The notes under the pieces: model-generated | The model's input: the letters and a program-made list of their open reading frames with translations, nothing else | Database searches by the model: none | Told to the model about the DNA's origin: nothing | Assembly (NCBI RefSeq): GCF_015558675.1 | Contig: NZ_JADMOL010000005.1 | Span: 652 to 64,651 of the forward strand | Origin: Paenibacillus sp. 1001270B_150601_E10 | GTDB lineage: Bacteria; Bacillota; Bacilli; Paenibacillales; Paenibacillaceae | Direction of reading: 5' to 3' | DNA length: 64,000 bases | Made by a program: the position numbers and the translations under genes | Part shown: piece by piece, positions 8,874 through 18,137 of the stretch | How the letters are laid out: each line of letters opens with the position of its first letter | How positions within the stretch are numbered: the first letter of the stretch is position 1

Positions 8874-9419
8874 CTATTTGGCTTCCTTTCGATGCTCAAT
8901 AAGCCAGCAATCTCTCATCTCTCCCTCGTGCCATTCATGCTGCTTCAGCAATGTCTTTTTCACAAATCCGCACTTCTCATAGACTCTTAGCGCCCGCTCA
9001 TTCCAGACTTGGGGATCCATGATAATGACATCAGCCTGCTCTACTGTATGTAGGTAGTCCACCATCGCTTGGATTAACGATGTTCCGATTCCTTTGTTCC
9101 AGCAATCTATCTCGCCGATGAACTGATCCATGCCATAGATGCGGCTTGTCAGATCCTCATAGCCGTATTCCTCTCGCTCTTCTCCAATAGGATAATACTG
9201 GATGTAGCCAATCGGCTCATCCTGATACTCGATGATGCATCGATGCTCTTCATCCGCCTCCACATAAAAACGCTCCTGCACAAGAGCCAGATCATGAGGA
9301 CGATCCCGCCCCTCATAGTAGGCGAGAACCTGCGGATCACTCAACCATTTGACGAGTAAAGCAGCATCCTCTTCCTTTAACGGTCGAACCGATATTTCAC
9401 CAATGTGGAACAATGTCAT
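8874..9419 (-). CDS. GNAT acetyltransferase, AAC(6')-like
   Basis: A 181-residue GCN5-related N-acetyltransferase that should transfer an acetyl group from acetyl-CoA to an amine. Several stretches recall aminoglycoside 6'-N-acetyltransferases: early VRPLKEEDAALLVKWLSDPQ, central YGMDQFIGEIDCWNKGIGT (acetyl-CoA pyrophosphate loop, about residues 94-112), and MDPQVWNERALRVYEKCGF. Activity on aminoglycosides is inference; many such chromosomal proteins act on other amines. It lies 47 bases downstream of an ATPase gene on the same strand and may be cotranscribed with it. Confidence 0.8.
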   Translation of the reverse strand: MTLFHIGEISVRPLKEEDAALLVKWLSDPQVLAYYEGRDRPHDLALVQERFYVEADEEHRCIIEYQDEPIGYIQYYPIGEEREEYGYEDLTSRIYGMDQFIGEIDCWNKGIGTSLIQAMVDYLHTVEQADVIIMDPQVWNERALRVYEKCGFVKKTLLKQHEWHEGEMRDCWLIEHRKEAK

Positions 9420-9466
9420 TCATACTCCTCCCTCTGCACCAAGCTCTCACTGCCTTTCAGTCTCTT

Positions 9467-10216
9467 TTATGGCCGGAATAATTCAGCCAGCATACGCTCT
9501 TTGTTGTTCACAAATTCCTTCATGATTAAGAAATGATCCGTCTCCTCCAACACATGAACTGCAATTCCATCTGCAGTAAGCTCGTAAATGACAGAGTCTG
9601 GGTAAGCCATTAAAATAGGAGAATGCGTTGCAATGATAAATTGAGACCGCTCCTGTACCAGCTCATGCATGCGAGACAGCATGGCCAATTGACGGAAGGG
9701 AGACAGCGCCGCCTCCGGCTCGTCCAACACATACAAGCCTTGACCCCCAAAGCGATGGACGAAGGTGGCGAAGAACGATTCCCCATGAGACTGCTCATGC
9801 AGTGATTTGCCGCCGTACGATTCCTTAATCGGTGGACTATAAGACTCTTCACGGTCGAGCTCATCCATATGGGTAGCCAGATTGTAGTAGCTTTCTGCCC
9901 GAAAGAAGAACCCATCCTTTGGCTTGCTTACGCCCCGTACAAGCTTCATATATTCATAAAGACGCGAGTGGGTCGCCGCTGTGGAAAACGTAAAGTTCCG
10001 CGTCCCTCCTTCTGGGTTAAAGCCCAAAGCGACCGCAATCGCCTCCATCAGGGTAGACTTGCCCATCCCATTTTCGCCTACAATATAAGTAACCTTAGGA
10101 TGGAACTCCAGTGACTGAAGATGCTGAATGACTTTAAGATTAAAGGGATAATGGTCAAAGGAAGGAATGCGGCTCTTGTCTAATTCGATTCTTCTTAGGT
10201 AGGTATCGAGGTTCAT
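9467..10216 (-). CDS. AAA/ABC-type ATPase of unknown role
   Basis: A 249-residue soluble ATPase of the small SMC/RecF-like group. Walker A is GENGMGKSTLME (about residues 48-59), the D-loop and Walker B region is LYVLDEPEAALSP, and a switch histidine follows in IIATHSPILMA. There is no coiled coil or membrane segment, so it is neither a full SMC protein nor a transporter partner. Such stand-alone ATPases are widespread and mostly uncharacterised. It is cotranscribed in principle with the downstream acetyltransferase. Confidence 0.75.
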   Translation of the reverse strand: MNLDTYLRRIELDKSRIPSFDHYPFNLKVIQHLQSLEFHPKVTYIVGENGMGKSTLMEAIAVALGFNPEGGTRNFTFSTAATHSRLYEYMKLVRGVSKPKDGFFFRAESYYNLATHMDELDREESYSPPIKESYGGKSLHEQSHGESFFATFVHRFGGQGLYVLDEPEAALSPFRQLAMLSRMHELVQERSQFIIATHSPILMAYPDSVIYELTADGIAVHVLEETDHFLIMKEFVNNKERMLAELFRP

Positions 10217-10292
10217 GGCATGGCTCCTTTCCGAACCTTATGCATTGTAAACCTTGCTATACTTTTTATTCTACACGCTGATTGTAAAATAA

Positions 10293-10324
10293 TAAAAAGG
10301 GTGAGACTACCCGTTGGCCTCACC
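10293..10324 (-). terminator. Intrinsic terminator after the DinB/YfiT gene
   Basis: Minus-strand stem GGTGAG/CTCACC with a short loop, followed by CTTTTTATT, just downstream of the gene ending at 10401. Confidence 0.65.
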
Positions 10325-10400
10325 ATCTTCTATATGGTATCCAGCCTTCCTAATACGAACTAGGCTTCAAAGGGCGGATGTTTGTAATAATGAACTTCCC

Positions 10401-10916
10401 CTAGACACGCTTCAACGCATTGTGGATATGCGCCAGATGATGATTACTGTGCCAAGCATATATCCCAATATTTTGGGCAACAGATACTACACCTGAATCA
10501 GGATGCACAAAGGTCCGTGCAAGCTGCTCCTCTGACAGACTCTCAAGCAGGTATACCCAGCGCTCGTGCAGCGCTTCGATCAGCTTCAAGGAAACTGCAA
10601 TCGGCAGTCTGGAATCAGGAAGCTCTGCCCACTTATCCTCCGCATAAGGCTTGATGGTTGGATTGTCTTCTGTTAACGCTAATTTGAATCGTACATAGGC
10701 ATTGGCATGACTATCTGCAAGGTGATGCACAACCTGTCGGATCGTCCAACCGCCTTCGCGGTAAGCTTGATCAAGCTCCTGTTCGCTAGCATGCTGAACA
10801 GTCTCCATGAGCCTGATTGGGAGCAGCCTGATCTCCTGTATCCATGAACAGATGTCTTCCTTCGAAATCAGTGCGGGACAATCAAAGGTTCCGATTGGGT
10901 ATTGGTCACGATTCAT
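10401..10916 (-). CDS. DinB-superfamily metal-dependent protein, YfiT/BstA-like
   Basis: A 171-residue four-helix-bundle protein of the YfiT (bacillithiol S-transferase-like, DinB) family. Three histidines expected to hold a metal are in VVHHLADSHANAY (about residues 61-73) and HSNHHLAHIHNAL near the C-terminus. The N-terminal YPIGTFDCP and the WTIRQVVHH segment are characteristic of YfiT. Family members transfer bacillithiol to electrophiles or act as hydrolases; the substrate cannot be told from sequence. It is a single gene with its own terminator. Confidence 0.85.
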   Translation of the reverse strand: MNRDQYPIGTFDCPALISKEDICSWIQEIRLLPIRLMETVQHASEQELDQAYREGGWTIRQVVHHLADSHANAYVRFKLALTEDNPTIKPYAEDKWAELPDSRLPIAVSLKLIEALHERWVYLLESLSEEQLARTFVHPDSGVVSVAQNIGIYAWHSNHHLAHIHNALKRV

Positions 10917-11109
10917 TCCATGCTCACTCCTGACTTAACTGTTAACTGATCTGGTTTATTCATGAGAGTTAATGCGAATAATCAACATCATGATTATAAG
11001 GACATTTCTTATCCATCTACCATCATAATCGATCATTCTCATACTTGAAAAGTCGGATCTAAGACTTCCGATCCCGCTACAATGAAAACTGTAAGGAGGG
11101 AAATACAAA

Positions 11110-11985
11110 ATGGATATGCTAAGGGACTTGAATCAGGCGCTTGCCTACATTGAAGACCATCTTGATCAGGACATTGATTACGACAAGCTTGCTCAGCTGG
11201 CAGGAACGTCAGACTATCATTTTCGCAGATTATTTTCCTATTTGTCCGGGATGTCACTAAACAGCTATATTCGTAACCGCAGGCTGTCCGAGGCTAGCCT
11301 GGAGCTGCAAAGAGATCCTGTTAGAGTCATTGATGTTGCGATCAAGTATGGGTATCAATCGGCCGATGGATTTACAAGAGCCTTCAAGGATTGGTGCGGC
11401 CTTAACCCGTCTGAGGTGAAGAGCTCAACTCAGCTAAAGGTGTTTCCGCGTATGACCTTCCAACTTACCGTTCAAGGAGGCGTGGATATGAATTATCGCA
11501 TTGTTCAAAAAGAAGCTTTTAAGCTAGTAGGCGTGAAAAAGCGCGTGCCCATCATATTTGAGGGACAAAATCCCGAGATTATGAAACTGATGCAGTCTAT
11601 TACAGCAGAGCAAAGAATGAAGCTGCAAAGCTATCGCAACACAGAGGTAAGCACGGTCGTGAATGCATCGTACCATTTTGACGAAGGCCGAAAGGAGGAG
11701 AAAGGTGAGCTTGATCACCTGATCGGCTCCATTACCACTTTGGATATCGATTTCGAAGCATTTGAGGTTGTCGAGGTGCCAGCTTGTACATGGGCGATAT
11801 TCAGTTCCGAGGGCCCTTTTCCAAAGACCATGCAGGATATGTGGGCCAAGATCGCTTCAGAATGGCTCCCCTCCTCTCACTATGAGCTGATCGATGTTCC
11901 TGAAATATCCTTTACAGGCGACATGTCCAATCTACAGCAGGTGTACAGTGAAATATGGATTGGCGTTACGGAAAAGGGGCAGTAA
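11110..11985 (+). CDS. AraC-family regulator with GyrI-like effector domain
   Basis: A 291-residue transcription regulator. Two AraC helix-turn-helix motifs fill about residues 1-105 (LAQLAGTSDYHFRRLFSYLS and IAIKYGYQSADGFTRAFKDW-type segment DVAIKYGYQSADGFTRAFKD). The C-terminal part from about residue 125 is a GyrI-like effector-binding domain, ending SFTGDMSNLQQVYSEIWIGV. This architecture (HTH first, small-molecule domain after) is that of Rob/SoxS-like multidrug regulators in Bacillales. AAGGAGGG lies ten bases before the ATG. A terminator follows at 12040. The target genes are unknown; the nitroreductase downstream is a candidate. Confidence 0.9.
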   Translation: MDMLRDLNQALAYIEDHLDQDIDYDKLAQLAGTSDYHFRRLFSYLSGMSLNSYIRNRRLSEASLELQRDPVRVIDVAIKYGYQSADGFTRAFKDWCGLNPSEVKSSTQLKVFPRMTFQLTVQGGVDMNYRIVQKEAFKLVGVKKRVPIIFEGQNPEIMKLMQSITAEQRMKLQSYRNTEVSTVVNASYHFDEGRKEEKGELDHLIGSITTLDIDFEAFEVVEVPACTWAIFSSEGPFPKTMQDMWAKIASEWLPSSHYELIDVPEISFTGDMSNLQQVYSEIWIGVTEKGQ

Positions 11986-12039
11986 AGTTAAAAAAGAAAA
12001 TGCAGCAGAAGCTGCAATAACATGTCGTAATATACCAGC

Positions 12040-12078
12040 AAGCCTTGATCTGTATTATATAGGGATCAAGGCTTTTTA
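12040..12078 (+). terminator. Intrinsic terminator after the AraC regulator
   Basis: Perfect 10-bp stem AGCCTTGATC/GATCAAGGCT followed by TTTTTATG on the plus strand. Confidence 0.85.
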
Positions 12079-12196
12079 TGCTGCTTATGAGCCATTACTC
12101 AGCATCCATCTTCTTATAGGGAGATGTCCTTTCATGTATGCAATCACGAAATTAAGACACAATAGAAATATCTTTGTTTTTATGGAGGCTTACCGA

Positions 12197-12811
12197 ATGA
12201 CGAACTCTTTAAACGCACAAGGTTTCTTAGAAACCATTAAAGCTCGCAGAACGATTTATGGCATTGGCAAAGAAGCTGTGGTATCTGATCAGACCATTCA
12301 ATCCATTATTGAAGAAGCCATTCAGCACACTCCATCGGCGTTCAACTCCCAGAGCGCAAGAGTGGTCGTCCTATTTGGAGAGCACCATGATAAGCTGTGG
12401 GACATCACGACAGAGACCCTTCGCAAGATCGTTCCTCAAGATAGCTTTGAACCGACCCAGCAGCGCATGAATGGCTTTAAAAACGGCTATGCAACGGTAT
12501 TATTCTTCGAGGATATGGCAGTGGTTGAATCGCTTCAGCAGCAATTTGAAGCCTACAAAGACAACTTCCCAACCTGGTCGCAGCAGTCTAACGGCATGCT
12601 GCAACTGGTGATCTGGACAGCACTGGAAGCAGAAGGTCTTGGCGCCAACCTGCAGCACTATAATCCTCTGATTGATGACGAGGTTAAACAGCAATGGAGC
12701 ATCCCCGCTACGTGGAAGCTGATCGCTCAAATGCCGTTTGGCAAAAAGACAGTGGAGCCGAATGAAAAAGAATTCAAGTCTGTTGCAGAGAAAGTTAAGT
12801 TCGTGAAATAA
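12197..12811 (+). CDS. Nitroreductase-family oxidoreductase
   Basis: A 204-residue FMN-dependent oxidoreductase of the nitroreductase family. Signatures seen: FLETIKARRTIYGIGK at the N-terminus (FMN phosphate contact), TPSAFNSQSARVVVLFG, and LVIWTALEAEGLGANLQHYN near the C-terminus. The frame is open 101 codons further upstream, but that stretch crosses a transcription terminator and the end of the AraC gene; the ATG at 12197 with GGAGGC upstream gives the family length. These enzymes reduce quinones or nitro compounds with NAD(P)H. A terminator follows. Confidence 0.9.
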   Translation: MTNSLNAQGFLETIKARRTIYGIGKEAVVSDQTIQSIIEEAIQHTPSAFNSQSARVVVLFGEHHDKLWDITTETLRKIVPQDSFEPTQQRMNGFKNGYATVLFFEDMAVVESLQQQFEAYKDNFPTWSQQSNGMLQLVIWTALEAEGLGANLQHYNPLIDDEVKQQWSIPATWKLIAQMPFGKKTVEPNEKEFKSVAEKVKFVK

Positions 12812-12831
12812 CAAATGAACGTTAATCATGG

Positions 12832-12863
12832 AAGATCTCATTCGAATAGAATGGGGTCTTTTT
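12832..12863 (+). terminator. Intrinsic terminator after the nitroreductase
   Basis: Stem AAGATCTCATTC/GAATGGGGTCTT (with G-U pairs) followed by TTTTGC on the plus strand. Confidence 0.75.
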
Positions 12864-13011
12864 GCTTTCAAAAAAAGATAGCAAGTATTCAGTAAGGGCA
12901 TAGTCAAAATTCATTATTATCTAAATACAACCTATACACCCTTCACCTCCGTCAATTAAATTTAAATCAATGCATGGTGAAAAATAACGCTGTTTGTTGT
13001 GGAGGACTAAA

Positions 13012-13782
13012 ATGGCATACGACAATATGGAAGAGTATATAGATCCATCCCGTTATGATATAGAGAATCAAGGGCATCCTGAGCTTGGATTGATCCTTCA
13101 AGCCATCTCGGCTATAGAAGGTCCTATTGTGGATCTGGCCTGCGGTACGGGGAGATTGACGCTGCCGTTAGCCGAAGCTGGCTTCAGCATGATTGGCATC
13201 GATCTTCATGAAGGCATGTTGGAGACAGCAAGAAGCAAAGCCTTGGCACGAGGCCTGGATATCGAGTGGCTGCAAGCCAATGCGCTCAATCTCAAATTGA
13301 AGTCGAGAGCGTCTGCCTTCACTATGGTTGGCAATAGCTTTCAGCATTTTTTGACGCAAGAACAACAACTCAATCTTTTGAGGCAAATCAATCATAACTT
13401 AGCTCCAGATGGCCTGCTGATCTTCGATCTTCGCTTTCCTTCCCGAGCTGAGCTTGCAACATCTGCGCGTGAAGATCTAGCCTATACTTATAAGGATCAA
13501 TATGGTCAGCAATGCAGTGTCTATTATGAAAGCCGTTATGATCCGGTGACCCAGATTCAGCATAATACGACCTACCGAGTGACCAAGCTTTCTAATGGTG
13601 GAAAATCCACCGACGATTCTCGCATCGATCTAAGGTTCACCTATCCTCAAGAGCTTAAACTCTTGTTGGCACAAGCAGGGTTCGAGCTTCAAGCATGGTA
13701 CGGAAGCTGGAATGGCGTGCCTCTTGGCGAGGATTATCCCAGCATCGTCGTGGTCTGTCAACGAGGAAAGAATGCATGCTAA
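13012..13782 (+). CDS. Class I SAM-dependent methyltransferase
   Basis: A 256-residue methyltransferase. The SAM-binding motif I is VDLACGTGRLTLPLAEAG (about residues 40-57), motif II is IGIDLHEGMLETAR, and a motif III/IV-like region is AFTMVGNSFQHFLTQ with LLIFDLRFP following. The substrate is not evident. The ATG at 13012 follows GTGGAGGAC; an ORF start six codons earlier lacks such a site. It is a single gene. Confidence 0.85.
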   Translation: MAYDNMEEYIDPSRYDIENQGHPELGLILQAISAIEGPIVDLACGTGRLTLPLAEAGFSMIGIDLHEGMLETARSKALARGLDIEWLQANALNLKLKSRASAFTMVGNSFQHFLTQEQQLNLLRQINHNLAPDGLLIFDLRFPSRAELATSAREDLAYTYKDQYGQQCSVYYESRYDPVTQIQHNTTYRVTKLSNGGKSTDDSRIDLRFTYPQELKLLLAQAGFELQAWYGSWNGVPLGEDYPSIVVVCQRGKNAC

Positions 13783-13892
13783 TTACAGGGCATAGCCTCC
13801 TTTATCAGATATTCCCATTCCGCCTATTTCCAACAATTTGTGGATGATAGATCGTGTTTAATTCATCTGTTCCCTATTTCATCCATACTACC

Positions 13893-13939
13893 AAAAAAGC
13901 CCTCTGATAACCGACTTGTAATCGGGCTCTCAGAGGGCC
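13893..13939 (-). terminator. Intrinsic terminator ending the copper/glutaredoxin block
   Basis: Minus strand: GCCCTCTGA/TCAGAGGGC stem with an inner stem-loop, followed by TTTTTTGG. It lies just after the glutaredoxin gene and marks the probable end of the copA-side transcription unit. Confidence 0.88.
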
Positions 13940-13954
13940 TTATCTATTCAAAGA

Positions 13955-14194
13955 TCACTTCACCAGATCACTAATTTTCTGCAGATTATCCGCGAATCCG
14001 ATAAATACCTGATCGCCAATGACAATCGTCGGCACGATTTGCTTGCCGGTCAATTCCAGCACCTCTCTGGCATACTGCACATGTTCCTCGCAGTTATAAT
14101 CAGTGTATGGAATGCCATTTTCTTTTAAAAAACGCTTGGCATAATTGCAGTCACTACACGTTGGAATCGAGTAAATCTTCAATGGCTCAGTCAT
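13955..14194 (-). CDS. Glutaredoxin-like thioredoxin-fold protein
   Basis: A 79-residue thiol-disulfide exchange protein. The active site is CSDC (about residues 13-16), the cis-proline is in QIVPTIVIGDQVFIGF, and total length fits bacterial glutaredoxins (NrdH/YtnI type). The ATG follows AAAGGTGTG. It is 51 bases downstream of the siroheme-reductase-like gene on the same strand, ahead of a strong terminator, which suggests cotranscription. The partner protein is not known. Confidence 0.9.
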   Translation of the reverse strand: MTEPLKIYSIPTCSDCNYAKRFLKENGIPYTDYNCEEHVQYAREVLELTGKQIVPTIVIGDQVFIGFADNLQKISDLVK

Positions 14195-14245
14195 GAATCA
14201 ACACACCTTTCGCACATTTTCACTACCCCTTACGTCCTGCTTCCA

Positions 14246-14902
14246 TTAACTTTGAACGGATTCTCTGGCTTCCCTGTTCTCTTCAATGGCGACTTTCCGC
14301 AGTTCCTCAAGTGTGACTCGATGGATGAATTTCTTGAACTTCTCTTTCCCTTTCGCATTGGCTTTATAAAAATCGATGATCGCGAACACAACAGGTACGA
14401 GCTGCGTCTCCGCCAGGCCAGATGCAAGCTGCTCCGCAAATGAGGTCTTAAGCCCTTTCGACTCTCCTCCGACATACAAATCGAAGCGGTCCCGCATTTT
14501 GACAACGGCGATATCCTTTAGCAGGGGCTCGCTTGTTCCAAGCGCACAGCCCGCATACCCGATCTTCATCGGCATAGGCGTCTCAATGCCCGCGATCGCT
14601 TTATTCAATCGCTTCGCTGTCTCCAGTCCCGCCTCCTCTGCGCCTTTGCAGAAGTTGCAAGCGATCAGGCTTTTCGTAACGAAGCCTGCCGGATTCACCT
14701 CCAGACCGGCACGCTTGAGCCCCCCCTCGATCGCTTCCCGCTCCTCTGCTGCCACTTCGACATACAGCTGCCTGAATGGGGTCATCTCAATTTTGGAATC
14801 GGAGCCTACAATCGTTCCAATAGTCGCTAGCTGCTCCGGCGTAAATAAACTTCCTCCCACCTGTATTGGAGGGCTTACCGCAATGACCGCCTTCTCTCCC
14901 AT
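14246..14902 (-). CDS. Nitrite/sulfite reductase-like (siroheme-4Fe4S fold) protein
   Basis: A 218-residue protein with the ferredoxin-like half-domain and 4Fe-4S half-domain pattern of nitrite/sulfite reductases. Seen: AVSPPIQVGGSLFTPEQLAT at the N-terminus, SLIACNFCKGAEEAGLETAK (about residues 88-107), and KIGYAGCALGTSEPLLKDIA. In full-size reductases the cluster is held by C-x5-C and C-x3-C; here the spacing is C-x2-C in the first motif and only one cysteine is present in the second. The frame is open to 15025, but the ATG at 14902 has GGAGAAGG upstream. It follows copA by 168 bases. Its reaction is unknown. Confidence 0.75.
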   Translation of the reverse strand: MGEKAVIAVSPPIQVGGSLFTPEQLATIGTIVGSDSKIEMTPFRQLYVEVAAEEREAIEGGLKRAGLEVNPAGFVTKSLIACNFCKGAEEAGLETAKRLNKAIAGIETPMPMKIGYAGCALGTSEPLLKDIAVVKMRDRFDLYVGGESKGLKTSFAEQLASGLAETQLVPVVFAIIDFYKANAKGKEKFKKFIHRVTLEELRKVAIEENREARESVQS

Positions 14903-14931
14903 GATCCTTCTCCCCCAATCCGTTGTTGCAA

Positions 14932-14966
14932 GGGCAGAACCATCAATGAACTTTAATGGTTCTGCC
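14932..14966. repeat. Perfect hairpin between copA and the reductase-like gene
   Basis: A 12-bp perfect inverted repeat (GGGCAGAACCAT/ATGGTTCTGCCC) with an 11-base loop. On the minus strand it is followed only by TTGCAAC, so it is a poor intrinsic terminator. It may be an RNA-processing or partial-termination element, or a repeat. Confidence 0.7.
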
Positions 14967-15070
14967 CTGCTCCTAACCGATATAACCACGACGATGCAAG
15001 TACCTTTCCCACTTTCGTTCATCAATCAGCATCATCATGTCGTACGCGGTACATATGCATGTCTTCAAGA

Positions 15071-17503
15071 TTAATGACGAATCTTCACGCGCTGGAGACG
15101 AAGCGCATTAAGAACAACCGAGACGGAGCTTAATGCCATAGCTGCTCCGGCTACCCATGGAGCCAACAATCCAATCGCAGCAATCGGGATGCCTAGCGTA
15201 TTGTAGCCAAGCGCCCAGAACAGGTTCTGCTTAATATTCTGCATCGTCTTGCGGCTCATGTAGATCGCATCTGGAATGCTGGACAGGTCGCCGCGCATCA
15301 GCGTAACATCAGCAGCTTCCATCGCAACGTCCGTACCTGTGCCGATCGCCATACCGATATCCGCGGTTGCAAGCGCAGGAGCATCATTGATGCCATCCCC
15401 GACCATCGCGACTTTTTTGCCTTCAGCCTGCAGCTTCTTCACTTCTTCTGCTTTTCCTTCAGGGAGAACCTCAGCACGCACATGGTCAATTCCAACCTGA
15501 GCTGCAATCGCCTTCGCTGTACGCTCATTGTCTCCCGTAATCATGATAACCTGAATCCCCAAGCCTTTAAGACGGCTGACAGCATCCTTGGAGCTTTCTT
15601 TAATCGTATCCGCTACCGCAACCAAGCCTGCATATTGCTTATTAATCGCAACCAGCATCGCCGTCTTGCCGGATTCCTCGAGCCTAGACATCGTATCGTA
15701 AGCATGCTTCGCATCAACCTCAAACTTTTCCATCAGGCGTCGTGTGCCAATGAGCAGCTCACGACCCTCCACGACAGCTTGAATCCCGTATCCTGGGATC
15801 GCTTCAAAGGATTCTGTGGATGGAAGGTCAATCTGCTTATCCTTAATGCCTTCCACAATCGCTTCCGCAAGCGGATGCTCCGAGTTCTTCTCCGCCGCGC
15901 CAACAAGTCTAAGGAATTCCGCTTCATTGCCTTCTGCAAGCACATCCGTAAGCTCCGGCTTGCCTTTTGTAACGGTACCTGTTTTATCTAAAATGATCGT
16001 GTCGATCTTATGCGTCTGCTCCAGGTGCTCCCCGCCTTTGAACAGGATGCCGAACTCTGCAGCACGACCGGAGCCCGCCATAATCGAAGTCGGCGTTGCT
16101 AGGCCAAGAGCACAAGGACATGCGATAACAAGGATCGCGATCGCTTTTTCCAATGCTTCAGCAAAGTCTCCAGGCGCAACAAGGAAATACCATACGAGAA
16201 AGGCAACAACCGCAATACCCACTACGATCGGTACGAAGATACCTGAGATCACATCGGCAATACGTTGAATTGGCGCCTTTGAGCCCTGAGCCTCTTCAAC
16301 AACCTTGATGATCTGTGCAAGCGCCGTTTCCTTGCCTACCTTCGTTGCTCGAATTCGAAGCATTCCATTCTTGTTGATCGTCGCGCCGATAACAGCGTCT
16401 CCTGCTTTCTTCTCTACAGGGATGCTTTCGCCTGTAAGCATGGATTCATCCACGGAAGAGATGCCCTCCAGCACTTCGCCGTCAACAGGCACTTTGTCTC
16501 CGGGGCGTACAAGAACAACATCCCCAACGATAACTTCATCAACAGGAATCGTTAGCTCCTGACCATCACGAATCACTAATGCCGTCTTTGCTTGCAATCC
16601 CATAAGAGACTTAATGGCCTCAGACGTACGGCCTTTTGCTAATGACTCGAACAACTTGCCCATGAGCACCAGCGTAATCAACACTGCACTGGTCTCGTAA
16701 TACATAGCTGGCCCGTGATGCGCACTGCCGCCTTTTAAGAACCAATCGATGGTTAGATACAAGCTGTAGAAGTAAGCGGCTGACGTCCCGAGCGACACCA
16801 GAACATCCATGTTTGCACTGCCGTTGCGGAGCGCCTTATAAGCCCCTACATAGAATGGCTTCCCGATATAGAACTGAACCGGCGTAGCCAGAATCAATTG
16901 GAACCAGGGATTCATGAAGATATCTGGAATCCAGATCCATGAAGTAAAGGAGAAATGGCTGACCATTGACCATAGGAGCGGCAGCGACAGAATGGAGGAT
17001 ACAAGAAGTTTGCGCTTTTGCCGCGTAATCTCCTGCTGGCGATGCTCGGTGGGATCTCCTTTTTCCTGCTTAGGTGCAGCTTTATAGCCTAATTTCTCCA
17101 CGCGCTGCTGCATATCCGCAATGCTAATATCCGAAGGATTATACTCTACATGAGCTGTCTCCATCGCAAAGTTTACGCTCGCTTTGCTTACGCCTGGCAG
17201 CTTATTCAAGGTCTTCTCAATTTTTGTGGCACAAGCTGCGCAGGTCATGCCTGTCAATTCAAGATCAATCGTTTCCTTTGCCGTATCATACCCTAGCTTC
17301 TGAATGCGCTCTTCCATCGCCGCCACATCAATCTTGCTCGGGTCATACGTAACGGTTGCACGCTCCAAAGCAAAGTTCACATTCGCTTCTGATACACCTT
17401 CAAGCTTATTCAGTCCCTTTTCAATCCGGTTTGCACAAGCCGCACAGGTCATGCCTGTAATCTGCAGCGACGTTTGTTTGGCAGCTGCTTTGCTCGCTTC
17501 CAT
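15071..17503 (-). CDS. copA: Copper-exporting P1B-type ATPase
   Basis: An 810-residue Cu(I) exporter. Two N-terminal heavy-metal domains each carry GMTCAAC (about residues 17-23 and 85-91). Then come membrane helices, the actuator TGES ([10 protein letters not shown]), the metal-passage motif CPC ([13 protein letters not shown]), [13 protein letters not shown] phosphorylation site, SEHPLAEAI (HP motif of P1B pumps) and [16 protein letters not shown]. All catalytic residues are in place. It is 31 bases after a copZ gene and probably cotranscribed. The ATG follows AAAGAGGTGATC. Confidence 0.97.
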   Translation of the reverse strand: MEASKAAAKQTSLQITGMTCAACANRIEKGLNKLEGVSEANVNFALERATVTYDPSKIDVAAMEERIQKLGYDTAKETIDLELTGMTCAACATKIEKTLNKLPGVSKASVNFAMETAHVEYNPSDISIADMQQRVEKLGYKAAPKQEKGDPTEHRQQEITRQKRKLLVSSILSLPLLWSMVSHFSFTSWIWIPDIFMNPWFQLILATPVQFYIGKPFYVGAYKALRNGSANMDVLVSLGTSAAYFYSLYLTIDWFLKGGSAHHGPAMYYETSAVLITLVLMGKLFESLAKGRTSEAIKSLMGLQAKTALVIRDGQELTIPVDEVIVGDVVLVRPGDKVPVDGEVLEGISSVDESMLTGESIPVEKKAGDAVIGATINKNGMLRIRATKVGKETALAQIIKVVEEAQGSKAPIQRIADVISGIFVPIVVGIAVVAFLVWYFLVAPGDFAEALEKAIAILVIACPCALGLATPTSIMAGSGRAAEFGILFKGGEHLEQTHKIDTIILDKTGTVTKGKPELTDVLAEGNEAEFLRLVGAAEKNSEHPLAEAIVEGIKDKQIDLPSTESFEAIPGYGIQAVVEGRELLIGTRRLMEKFEVDAKHAYDTMSRLEESGKTAMLVAINKQYAGLVAVADTIKESSKDAVSRLKGLGIQVIMITGDNERTAKAIAAQVGIDHVRAEVLPEGKAEEVKKLQAEGKKVAMVGDGINDAPALATADIGMAIGTGTDVAMEAADVTLMRGDLSSIPDAIYMSRKTMQNIKQNLFWALGYNTLGIPIAAIGLLAPWVAGAAMALSSVSVVLNALRLQRVKIRH

Positions 17504-17534
17504 GTGAGATCACCTCTTTCCTTTTCTATATTCA

Positions 17535-17735
17535 TTACTCAACATCGTAGCCCTGATCCTCAATGGCTTCCTTAACAGCATCCAGCGTAAGTTGATTCTC
17601 ATCAAACGCCACAGCAACCTTTCCGCCTCCGAGATCTACTTTCCCTTCCGCCCCGATCTCCTTCAAAGCTCCCTCAATCGAATTGACGCAGTGATTACAA
17701 GACATTCCGTTAACCTTCAATTCCACATTTGTCAT
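17535..17735 (-). CDS. copZ: Copper chaperone CopZ, copy 1
   Basis: A 66-residue heavy-metal-associated domain protein that passes Cu(I) to CopA. Metal motif GMSCNHC (residues 10-16) then ending GYDVE. The start at 17735 has AAAGGAG about nine bases upstream; the longer frame to 17816 runs into a CsoR-like box and is not coding. It sits directly before copA. Confidence 0.95.
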   Translation of the reverse strand: MTNVELKVNGMSCNHCVNSIEGALKEIGAEGKVDLGGGKVAVAFDENQLTLDAVKEAIEDQGYDVE

Positions 17736-17804
17736 GCTTATCGTCTCCTTTTTATGGCTTCTCATGAAATGCCGATCGAATTTCGATTCATTCATGTGGT
17801 TACA

Positions 17805-17824
17805 ATACCCCACCACCCTATACC
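17805..17824. promoter_or_regulatory. CsoR-like operator upstream of copZ copy 1
   Basis: The plus strand shows ATACCCCACCACCCTATACC, C-tracts between AT ends as in CsoR/RcnR-family operators, about 70 bases before the copZ start. Similar boxes lie near 18320-18415. Confidence 0.45.
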
Positions 17825-17921
17825 AATGGGCGCAAGAGGGTCATTTTTTCTAAAATAAGCTGGATGCTAACCTATCAGATGGTTGAACAACTCCGAATTA
17901 TACATTCATTCCTGCTTGCTT

Positions 17922-18137
17922 TTAAAGGCCCTTCACTTCTTCTACATCGTAGCCTTGCTCTTCAATGGTTTCCTTGATCTTCTCTAATGCGACTTGGCCC
18001 TTATCATATTCGCTGGCAACCGTTCCACTCACAAGATCGACCTTTCCGCTTACCCCAACGGATCTCAATGCTCCTTCAATCGAATTTACACAATGTCCGC
18101 ACGACATGCCTGTTACGTTCAACGTAACTTGTTCCAT
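17922..18137 (-). CDS. Copper chaperone CopZ, copy 2
   Basis: A 71-residue heavy-metal-associated protein with GMSCGHC (residues 10-16) and the ending GYDVEEVKGL. It is clearly related to copy 1 (NSIEGAL follows the metal motif in both) but has diverged in the centre. AAAGGAG lies ten bases before the ATG. Its promoter at 18317-18346 overlaps a CsoR-like box. It precedes the copZ-copA pair by about 190 bases. Confidence 0.95.
   Translation of the reverse strand: MEQVTLNVTGMSCGHCVNSIEGALRSVGVSGKVDLVSGTVASEYDKGQVALEKIKETIEEQGYDVEEVKGL

Noticed and set aside
8874-9419. Calling the acetyltransferase an aminoglycoside-resistance gene
   Set aside because: The AAC(6') resemblance is real but partial, with no mobile-element context; substrate cannot be assigned from sequence.
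11894-12196. N-terminal extension of the nitroreductase frame (about 100 codons)
   Set aside because: It overlaps the end of the AraC gene, crosses a perfect intrinsic terminator and does not resemble nitroreductases; the ATG at 12197 with a ribosome-binding site is better.
14376-15074. Plus-strand 232-codon ORF opposite the reductase-like gene
   Set aside because: Antisense shadow of a conserved protein-coding gene; no ribosome-binding site or protein-like pattern.
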